DNA of 64,000 nt from Ecdyonurus torrentis. Its lineage: Eukaryota; Arthropoda; Insecta; Ephemeroptera; Heptageniidae. The translations under genes and the position numbers were made by a program. The notes beneath the pieces were generated by a model. That model ran no database searches. It was not told the origin of the DNA and was given only the letters and a program-made list of their open reading frames with translations. Positions 55,446 through 64,000 of this stretch are shown here, in pieces. The stretch spans positions 1,994,909 through 2,058,908 of the forward strand of contig OX439137.1 in NCBI GenBank assembly GCA_949318235.1, in the 5' to 3' direction. Within the stretch, counting starts at the first letter, position 1; the number at the start of each line of letters is the position of its first letter.

Positions 55446-56392
55446 GAACAATTTTTGTTTTCTTAAATCAAGGCGGGATATCAGGTACTACGGGTTTTGA
55501 CTAAAAAATTGTTAAGAAAGAAAAATCAGAAATTTTGCCCAGTGATACAGTTTGCGCCACCTAAGGATGCGACCTATGAGAGAGCATCTAAAAAAATCTC
55601 CATTTAGTTAACATTACCCCACCTCCTAGTGACCTTGAGTGCTAGAGTGTCTATTGGTTCGTGGCTCAATTTCGATTAATCGAAAACATCCTTAGGTGGC
55701 ACGGACTGTACATTAGGATGAGGTATCTTCAAAAATGTTAAAAAAAATTGGGAGTCACCATGCTAAATTTTAATATTTTTTGAAGTTTAAAACCCCTAAG
55801 AGCCCATGTTAATTTCAATAACTATTTCCTCTCTTATTTGATGGTCACGGGTTCTGAAATTTTTATCAAGGGTAGCTCTTACTGTTGACTTTTTAAATGG
55901 CATTTTAAAGTTTAGAAGTTTTCTTTTTTTATTTTAATAATATTGTGATTGTAATTATACAATCTTTCATAGGCTATACAGAAGAGAAGCTAATACCCCA
56001 TGAGGTTACTGGAAAAGACTCTGAGAATCCATACACATTTTGTGTCCAGTCAACCTTGGTTGCAAATTGTTCTTGTGTTATCTAGGGCTCTTATATTTAC
56101 CTAGTCTACAGCAAGTTTGGTTATAGGTGATGATGAATGGATAGGCAGGAAATATGAGTGAAATGGTGAACTGTCCCGAGATTCTCTCTATTGCGTGATG
56201 TAGGGTCACTACTGCCTACATCAGGACGATCGCGGAGACAGGCATACACACCTCTCCTACCGATGACTCATGACACAATAGCACACGCATCAACCTAATA
56301 TGCAAAGATCACTAGTCATGCTACAATAGCCATAGAAAATACTAGTCATGCTACATAACCCTCAATATAAAGTATATCAAATATTTACTTAC

Positions 56393-56455
56393 CTTTACTA
56401 CACATTGCGTGTTCAAACAGTCTGTAGGCTTGCATGTTGCTTTTCTTAAGGAACC
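56393..56455 (-). CDS. C-type lectin gene, linker exon
   Basis: 63-nt exon, phase 0 to 0, between CTAAG and GTAAGT. It encodes GSLRKATCKPTDCLNTQCVV plus K. The short Cys-rich C-x-P-x-x-C pattern resembles the linker at 36049-36141 (CTRPSC), so it probably joins two CTLDs. Its 5' border lies only about 95 bp from the hAT insertion at 56550. Confidence 0.55.
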
Positions 56456-56549
56456 CTTAGTATTATAAGAATGTTTCAAATTAGGAGTCACTTAGTGCCT
56501 ATTTTACATGGAAAATTTTAATGAAAAGTTTTAGCTTTTGTGTTTCAAC

Positions 56550-59500
56550 CAGTGGCGTGCGATCCATACATGCAATTAATGCAGTGCATGAGTCAATTGG
56601 AAGCTACAATGTTATTTTTACCCTCAATTTTAACAATTTACACAATGCACTATATAAATTTCATATTATGATTCAAAAAATTCCGCGCGACAGAGAGTTT
56701 TCTAAAAAAAGAGGGGAAAAGGCATGCAAACATTGAGATCAAATATAAGCTGTATCTAAAATGCTAGATCTCCAGTAAAGCACGGTAGGGGAAGGAATCG
56801 GGCAGTATAGAAATTTTAACACGTGTCCAAATACGCTTGCAATGATGTAAATTTGAAAACTGCATACTGGCGCAATGAGCACTGCGCAAGTTAATCTTGA
56901 TTGGCCAAGAGAAATCAAGTTTTTTTCGCCAAAATAGATTCACAAGTGGTAGAAGAACAAAATTATTATTATTTATTAAAATATCTTTAAATAATAAAAA
57001 TGTAAGTAATTTTAGTGTTAAATAATCGTTTTATAGTTTTTTAAATACACTTTTGCTTTAAAGTCCTCTCTTTATTACTTGTTATATCTAAATGTATGAG
57101 AAAATAGAAAATGATTTTAAAAATATAAAAATTTAATGTAGATGTAGTTCCAACAATGCTCAACAGATGTTTAAATTTTCAAAAGAAGGTTTTTTTATCA
57201 GGAATTTTGCAAGTTCAGACTTGTATTTTTTTTTTTTTTTTTTTTGTGATTTCAGTTTTCAGTCATGTAAAATATTCGTTGAATATATTTACATTTTAGT
57301 GATTTTTACACCTTATTTAGGCACAAATAAGGAATAATTGTGGTTTAAGTGAAGTGTTTTGTGTACGTCGTTATATGTTTATAAAAAATTAGAAATTTTA
57401 ATCAAAATATAGGCTATTTGAGTCACGTGTATCTCGTGTTCATACCTTCAAAATGTGCTTCTACAAATTAAATGGTGATGATAAAGAATTAGAAGAGTGC
57501 ATTGTAAAAGCTTTAAGAAATAGTCCTTTTGGTGCACGAAGTGCAATTCAACAAGTAATTATTTATAATCAGAGTCGTCCAATACCCGATCTCCCTGATT
57601 TGACAAGTAAGAACAAAACATGCACAAAAATTTTCATCTTTATTATTATGATAGGGTTCCGTGGTTGACTGGTTGTGCTGATATGAACAAATTATTCTGT
57701 TGGTCGTACTTATTGTTTAGTAGAGATAAAACAATGTGGAGTACTAGAGGTTATTATGATATGAATAATTATGATAAGGCATGGAAATCTCACCAAAAAA
57801 CTCAAGCACACAAAGACTCAGTTTTAGATTTTGAGGATTTTAAATGTACTAATGTGTATCATTGTATTAAAGAACAAGCTAGAGCCAGTGTTGTTGCCCA
57901 TAACGTAGCAGAAGATAAAAATAGATCTATATTAGGTAAACTAATTGATGCTGTTCAGTATTTAGCAATGCAAGAGTTACCATTTAGAGGCCACAATGAA
58001 ACAATTGAATCAAATAACCAAGGTAATTACACAGAATTGTTAAAGTTGTTAAGTAAAACTGACCCTGAATTAAGAGAACAATAACTAAAATCTTCAGTTT
58101 TTACTGGGGTATCAAATCGTATCCAAAATGACATTATTGAGTGTATTGAAAATGTTATGCAAAATACTATGGATAAGGAAATGAATGAAGCTGAATTTGT
58201 ATCTGCTATTTATGATGAAACTACAGACGAATCAAAAAAGTCACAATTATCTAAAGTTTATAGACTTTGTACCAAAAATGGAGACGTTAAAGAAAGGTTT
58301 AGAGGATTTGTTGATGTTAGTCAAAACAAAACCAGCTAGTGGATTATACAACGGTCATATCAAAGCAGATTTAAACTCTAAAATAAGTCATAAAAACAAA
58401 CTTGTAGCACAAACTTATGATGGTGCCAGAACCATGTCCAGCTCAAAAGCTGGGTTACAAAAACTTGTAAAAGAAGATTATCCTTTGGCTTTCTTTATTC
58501 ACTGTTTAGCCCATATTTTAAACTTGGTGCTTATGGAAATTGGCAAACAAATATCGAACTGCAGAATTTTTTTTCAAAATTTAGAATTAATTGCTGCCTT
58601 TTTTTCTAAATCCACAACAAGAAATTATTATTTACATCAAGTTGTAGGTAAACAAATGCCCAAGTCTGCACTTACACGTTGGTGTTTCAAATCACGTCTT
58701 GTAAATACCGTTGAAAATAATCGTGTAGAACTTATGGTACTGTTTAAAATCATTGGCTATAAAGTTGATTGTATTAATAGTGAATATACCATTCCACCTG
58801 AAGTTTGGGACAATGAAGATGGTGCTAAGGCAAGAGGATTCTTCTCTTACTTACAGGATTTCCACTTTATGTTTTTGTTAAAAACATTCTCAAGGATATT
58901 ACATCAAACTGATAATTTTTATTCAGTACTCCAGAAAAGAAGCATTGAAATCAATGCTTGTATCAAAACACTTAAAAAAACAAGTGATGAAATTAAAAAA
59001 TTACGTAGCCAATATAAAGACACGTATGATGAAGTATTGTTACTGACAGGACCACCCAGTAAGCGTTCGTCTGAAGAGATGTACAAAAGTCTGTACCTAG
59101 AAATCCATGATGTTATTCTTCATGAAATTGAAGGAAGATTTTCTTTCTTAGACAATCTTGAGTTTGTTGACCTAATTGAGTCTTCAAAATTTGAAGAATA
59201 TTGTATTCAATTTCCTCACAAGATAGTTGATAAACTTGCAAATAGCTATGGTGTTTTTTTTAACATAAAAAACTTAGAAAATGAACTTAAACAATTTATC
59301 ACAGTAAAACTAAAAAGTTCCATGACAAATCTGTATCAGAAATATATAAAACAATCTGTTATACCACATGCATATCCACAAGTTAAGAAATTATGTGCAT
59401 TGATACTGACACTCCCTGCAACAAGCGTGCGAGCTGAATGTTCATTTTCAGCTTTAAAACGTATTAAAACATATCTTAGAAGCACAATGGGACAAGAGCG

Positions 59501-59940
59501 CCTTTCATCTCTCGCTGTTATTTCTATCGAAATTGAGTTGCTGACAGACATAAGTTTCAAGCCTGGGTTTCATTCCCTCGTAACGGAAGAATACTTAAAG
59601 AAAGATCGTAGAGCTGACTTCAATTACAAGGCTTAGTTAAGTACTATTATTTCATTTTGTTTAAAAAAATTAAGGAAAAAAAAGAGTGCAAACTAAATTT
59701 CTGCCTACTTTGCCAACGTAAACTTATTTAATTACAGTATAAATACTAGTGTAATAATCTCATTACTCGATTATTCGGTATTTATATTGTTAAAGGCTTT
59801 TTTCTTACATTTTAGTGTCAAAATACCACGTGATCTCAAAAATTTTCGTGCCTGCGGCGGGCTGTTCTGGTGGGAAGCGCCCCCAAGACCCCACGTGGTT
59901 TATTGCATGACCTACTGCGCAGACCACCGCACGCCACTGA
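56550..59940 (+). mobile_element. hAT DNA transposon with 8-bp target duplication
   Basis: The termini are CAGTGGCGTGCG... and ...CGCACGCCACTG(A); GTTTCAAC flanks both sides (56542-56549 and 59941-59948), the 8-bp duplication typical of hAT elements. Inside is a transposase gene on the plus strand that is broken. The right duplication starts one base after the CACTG, so the 3' end carries an extra A. The insertion is in an intron of the lectin gene. Confidence 0.88.
57453..59636 (+). pseudogene. hAT transposase (ZMYM1-like type), broken
   Basis: The frame begins MCFYKLNGDD..., shifts near 57610-57630 into one reading YYDRVPWLTGC...LFCWSYLLFSR (TTF-type zinc-finger region), meets an in-frame TAA at 58082, continues in the same frame through IYDETTDESKKSQLSKVYRL, and shifts again near 58325 into a long frame to 59636. 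The last part has AQTYDGARTMSSSKAGLQ, HCLAHILNLVL and the C-terminal hAT dimerisation region (LPATSVRAECSFSALKRIK, LSSLAVISIE). Two frameshifts and one nonsense codon make it non-functional as it stands. Confidence 0.88.
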
Positions 59941-60254
59941 GTTTCAACGTACTATAGGGTGTGTACGCATGACGTCATTCTGAGTGCTTTTCGATGCTCA
60001 TCTTGAGTAAAGAATAACATTGCTCAGTATAGGGCAAACATAGTTTTTGACTATTTTATTTGGAAATAAGATATTTTTTTGATTATTACTATTTTTCTCA
60101 CATACTTTAGCTACTAATTCAACCTGTTAACAGCATCAATGCTCTCAAAAAAATCGCGAAGTATTTTTAAACCGGCAAAATGTAACATTTTCCTATACCA
60201 GCCAATGTTATTTAGTACTCACTTATGACGTCAACTTTAACATGAATGAAACCA

Positions 60255-60372
60255 CACTATATAAGCAGTAAACTGACATTGAAAAGGAACGCAGTGGTCT
60301 GGGAAACTAAAGATCTGGGTTCGAGTCCCAGTCGAGTCAAGTTCTTCAATGTCAGTTTGCTGCTTATATAAC
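60255..60372 (+). other. Foldback with an embedded tRNA-like element
   Basis: Inverted arms TATATAAGCAGTAAACTGAC / GTCAGTTTGCTGCTTATATA enclose a segment with box B GGGTTCGAGTCCC in a perfect T-arm (CTGGG / CCCAG) and a box-A-like TGGTCTGGGAA. GAAC/GTTC close it. No complete cloverleaf can be drawn, so it is a tRNA relic carried in a MITE. Confidence 0.5.
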
Positions 60373-60487
60373 ACGGTGTAACATGACAACCAAATCCTTT
60401 TATTGTTGCATATATTATTATTATTATTATTATTAAATTTTATTTTATTATTTAATATTATTTATTAATATTTCATTAAATACATAC

Positions 60488-61290
60488 ATACAGTATGGAG
60501 CTCAATAAATGTTAAAGAGATACTATTGGTCCACGAAATTACAATAGCAAAGTATAACTGCTTCTCCGACTTCTCAGGCTGTTTGTCATTGCAGTGGCCA
60601 ACGACATAAATATAAGCACACCTCCTTGACTATGCACACCTTCTCTCTCTCTCTCTCTCTCTCTCTCGCAAAACTAAAATATAATGCTTGCCTGCTTGAT
60701 CATACAAAAATACATTTTCTATAAACATGTTTGTATTTGCATGTTATTTTGTTCTTTTCACAGGATGTAAAATATCATAGGCTGCGTTCGCAAACAGCTC
60801 CGCCTGCCACGGATCTAGCTTCCGCCACCTCCCGAGTGTTTTTTTATTGCTCCTGTCAGCGCAGATCTGCCGCAGAGCTATGCGCGCGCATCCTCTTCGG
60901 CAGATCTGCAGCTTGGAGTTCTGAGACAGAGGTGGCGGGATCTCCATGCATAGCATGCATAGCGGGCGCCGGATGGTGGCGGAAACTAGCGGCGGAGGTG
61001 CCTAAGCTCTGTCGAGCGTTTTTTTAGTCGACGGATTTGAGATCCCAGAGCTGAGATCTGAGCCACCTCCCGGAGGAGGACGGATCTGTTTACGAACGCA
61101 GCCATAGAAAAAGACAAGGTGTATACCGTGCCTACTCAAGGAGGTGTGCTTATATTTATGTCATTGGCCACTGCAATGACAAACAGCCTGAGAAGGCGGA
61201 GAACTGCGGCAGCAGATTCACTTTGCTATTTTCATTTCGTGGACCAATAGTGTGCTCTTTAACATTTATTGTGCTTCATACTGTACATAT
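60488..61290. repeat. Nested foldback elements, outer arms ~150 bp
   Basis: The outer arms (CTCAATAAATGTTAAAGAGA, CAGGCTGTTTGTCATTGCAG) are mirrored at 61130-61285. Inside, 60780-61103 is a GC-rich element with ends GCTGCGTTCGCAAACAG / CTGTTTACGAACGCAGC flanked by CATAG on both sides. Confidence 0.8.
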
Positions 61291-61313
61291 ATACTATCAA
61301 AATGTTACATTAC

Positions 61314-61537
61314 CTCACAAACGTAATCATGTTTGCGCACACAGATAGCAGCTTTCATCGTCATATTTTTAGTGTACACTAAGGCACAATGCTGATTTCC
61401 AAACCAGTTGTTTGGTTCATTGTAAGACCACGTGACTTTGCTTGTGTCGAATACTTGAGAAGTTCCGCACCATTCCCATTGTCTGGAGCACTTCATGTTA
61501 CTGCCACTGCTCCATACCACTTCACTTAGCTCATTAC
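61314..61537 (-). CDS. C-type lectin gene, exon: CTLD 1 C-terminal half (EPN type)
   Basis: 224-nt exon between TTATAG and GTAATG. It encodes VVWSSGSNMKCSRQWEWC, then WSYNEPNNWFGNQHC, and ends DYVCE. The W-x-S-G...W-E-W-C block and EPN (Ca2+/mannose-type sugar site) are typical of CTLDs. It begins with two bases that complete the codon left by the 62-kb exon. A functional sugar-binding site is plausible here. Confidence 0.85.
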
Positions 61538-61544
61538 CTATAAT

Positions 61545-61651
<107 letters not shown>

Positions 61652-61759
61652 ATAAACATACCTATATAATGTGTATCAGATATTACGCGCATATATGCGC
61701 TACTTACAAGATAAGTACACGTTCGCTCAATTAAAATTGAAAAAGAGAAAGAAAAAAAA

Positions 61760-62027
<268 letters not shown>

Positions 62028-62152
62028 ATTTACCTATTTATGATTATTTTTAATATCTCCTCCATTTTAAACTCTACCTGACCTTCCAAGCAAATTAGTC
62101 TCAAAAACTCAAAATAGCTTAAAAATCTAATAAATATTATTTAATTATGATA

Positions 62153-62284
62153 TATCGTCGCTGTGGCGGCTAAAGTGCCCATCTGCAAAATCAACATAAA
62201 TGCCATTTTTCTATGTATTTGTATTGATAATGAGCCTTGTTGATTTTGTAGATCAGCACTTTAGCCGCCACCGCGACGATATGT
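62153..62284. repeat. Hairpin MITE
   Basis: ATATCGTCGCTGTGGCGGCT and its inverse AGCCGCCACCGCGACGATAT enclose AAAATCAACATAA / TTGATTTTGTAG inner arms. Confidence 0.8.
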
Positions 62285-62317
62285 AACTTATTTTTATTTA
62301 ACACTAAAATTAGCTAC

Positions 62318-62420
62318 CTTTAAAAGTTTCTTGAAGGCATTTTCTTTTCTCTTGGTTTTGTAAAGATACCAGTTTGAAGCCCAGCTGACAGCATGACTTA
62401 TAGGCGTCTACATATGTCTT
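62318..62420 (-). CDS. C-type lectin gene, exon: CTLD 1 N-terminal half
   Basis: 103-nt exon between TTTTATAG and GTAGCT. It encodes KTYVDAYKSCCQLGFKLVSL and then QNQEKRKCLQ, the first helix, first Cys and L-G-x-x-L strand of a C-type lectin domain. It starts in phase 0 and leaves one base, matching the two-base start of the next exon at 61537. This is the most upstream exon of the gene found in the window; the gene probably continues beyond 64 kb or begins in unseen DNA. Confidence 0.8.
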
Positions 62421-62429
62421 CTATAAAAT

Positions 62430-63480
62430 CAAAGAAATCAGCAATTAGTGTAATTAGCTTGCACATTTAAGTCAATTTGTGATGCAGGACGCGAGAGGAG
62501 TTTCAAATATTTTTTTTTTTTAGTTCAAACTAATTTTTGGAATTTAAAAATATCTTGTCGTCTCCCTATGACGTAGGTTTTCTGTGGTTTCCCTTTGTCT
62601 ATTCAGGTGAATGTCTGGGCAGTTTCTTTTACATTAGGCTACAACCGCTTTCCGTGCACTTTCAATTATCTCAGCATTAAAAAAAAAAACAGCATGTTTT
62701 ACGTGTCGACTTTTATTGATAAATGATTTTCATATTTTTTTTTTACAACGAACTTTCCGAAAAAGGAATATTTCAAAGTGAGTAATGTTAATTTGAATAT
62801 AGCCGGCCGCACATCTTAATGGGGAAAAAGCGATTTTCATGAACCGCGCGAGTGGTGAATATACACCTTTAACGGCCGCCATGCCCCGTGAGTGGCGAAT
62901 AAGCTATGCTCACAGCACACGACATATGATATTCGCCATGCATTGCACTCGCGATGACCGTAAAAGGTGCTTATTCACCACTCGCGCAGTTCATGTAAAA
63001 TTGCTTTTTCCCTATTTAGACGCGCGTCAAGCGATATGCAATTTTCTATCTTTTTTTCTGTGTAAATATCTCTTAAAAATTGTTTAAAAAAATCAAATCA
63101 TTAAAACTTGATCTATAGAGAACACACAAGTATTTTTTTTTTTTAGAAGTAGATGAAGAAAAATTTTGCACACGGTGAGCTTGAAGTTTTGTATGTTATA
63201 TTTGTAAAAGGAGGCGTTACCCGACAACTTTTAACGCTAATTTACGGAAGTTTTTTTATTAGCTGCAGCTTTTTGAAGTATAAATCATTGTTTCTTGGTT
63301 CAATGTTCATTATGAACCTTAAAATGATAGAAATTTAATTTAATTACAACTTCGCTACCCAAAAGTAGCACCTTATATATGGAGTAAAAAATGGTTAAAA
63401 AAATATTTAAAAGTGATTTAATTTTTATATTTGAGGTGCACGATTCTGAGCTTCCATGTTATGGCCTTATCTAAAAAGAG
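62430..63480. other. Upstream lectin intron, mostly unassigned
   Basis: One inverted repeat is visible at about 62820-63030 (GGGGAAAAAGCGATTTTCAT, CGCGAGTGGTGAATA and inverses GCTTTTTCCC, TATTCACCACTCGCG), a MITE-like hairpin. No exon recognised. Confidence 0.5.
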
Positions 63481-63780
63481 TTCCGTTATTGTTTTTAGTT
63501 CAAACTTCCACCACAGCAATAGAAAATAAACAAATGCTATATTAGGTTCCACCGTCTCAGCCAACATCATTTGGCCGAGGTGGTGGCGCCAGGGGCGTAT
63601 CCAGGGGGGGGGGGGTTTGGACCCCCCCTGTCAGGTCTGAAAAAGCATAGGAAAAGGGGGTGGTTTCCCCCCCTTTCCTATGCTCAATATAGGCTGGACC
63701 CCCTCCCGTCGCCAAATCCTGGATACGCCCCTGGGTGGCGCCACCGTTATGTTTATTTATTGTTGTGGTGGAAATAAGAA
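63481..63780. repeat. MITE family J (Polinton target family) with nested hairpin MITE
   Basis: AGTTCAAACTTCCACCACAG at the left and ATTGTTGTGGTGGAAATAAG at the right are inverted. The Polinton flanks (12540-12635 and 28491-28550) are the two halves of another copy. Inside, 63588-63735 is a separate hairpin element with CAGGGGCGTATCCAGG and its inverse CCTGGATACGCCCCTG around runs of G and C. Confidence 0.75.
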
Positions 63781-64000
63781 CTGCAATTATTAAAGCAATA
63801 GACCACATAAAACAACATGTGATTTTGGAATTTCAAAGGAAATGTGCTTTAAACTTTGGAATAAACACGAAATGGGATCTTTAAAACTTATGACAATTGT
63901 TACCAGAATGTTAAAGCGATATTAAACCCTAAAAATAAGTATTTTTTGTTCTTTTCTAAAACAATTCAACAGTAATCAGTCATTTATTTGACTTTTCTAG

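Noticed and set aside
63557..63808. Pro/Gly-rich frames on both strands
   Set aside because: They come from a G/C-run hairpin MITE nested in a family J MITE.

Overview
The window is AT-rich metazoan nuclear DNA, crowded with transposons and long microsatellites. There are no bacterial operons; instead there are spliced exons with GT/AG borders, a retrotransposon 3' end, SINEs and many foldback MITEs. The C-type lectin exons (W-x-S/G-G...W-C, C-C-x-L-G-x-x-L and EPN motifs) look arthropod-like to me, but the host cannot be named from this sequence.

Two things dominate. First, a minus-strand host gene for a multi-domain C-type lectin runs through almost the whole window (exons from about 62.4 kb down to the stop codon at 3.7 kb). 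Each CTLD is split into an N-half exon of exactly 103 nt (62318-62420, 44977-45079, 29934-30036, 5876-5978) and a C-half on one or two following exons. Linker exons lie at 56393-56455, 36049-36141 and possibly 51792-51841. Second, at 12636-28275 an apparently complete 15.64-kb Polinton/Maverick (adintovirus-type endogenous DNA virus) lies in the intron between the two halves of the third CTLD. It has a perfect 6-bp target duplication (CATTTG), 5'-AG/CT-3' ends and 259-bp terminal inverted repeats that look identical by eye, so the insertion is probably recent.

Polinton layout, left to right: left TIR and a subterminal array of ~61-bp repeats; a small spliced gene (+); a minus-strand cluster transcribed leftward from about 18.3 kb (PLA2/core-like protein, adenain-like protease, penton-type minor capsid protein, a 43-aa ORF, double jelly-roll major capsid protein, and a BIR-domain protein fused to a possible exonuclease-like domain); a plus-strand cluster transcribed rightward from the same divergent promoter (packaging ATPase, PW-like protein, fibre-like protein, chromodomain integrase); the protein-primed family B DNA polymerase (-); an AT-rich stretch with one GC-rich island; and the right TIR. 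Replication (PolB), integration (INT), capsid building (MCP, penton), maturation (PRO), packaging (ATPase) and probable membrane breach (PLA2) are all encoded by uninterrupted frames. The BIR protein is a candidate anti-apoptotic accessory.

The lectin introns are filled with non-autonomous DNA. At least seven foldback MITE families occur, several carrying the CRE palindrome TGACGTCA. There is a foldback family built from 33-bp repeats that sits in (TA)n tracts, a 3.4-kb hAT with 8-bp target duplications and a broken transposase, a second hAT-like foldback made of ATCCGGAT repeats, a 1.58-kb minisatellite of 19-bp units, tRNA-derived SINEs, two LINE 3' ends, and (AT)n, (GA)n, (ATAC)n, (AAGGC)n and (GAAA)n arrays up to about 740 bp. 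Stretches not listed below are AT-rich intron in which I see nothing more than degraded repeats.
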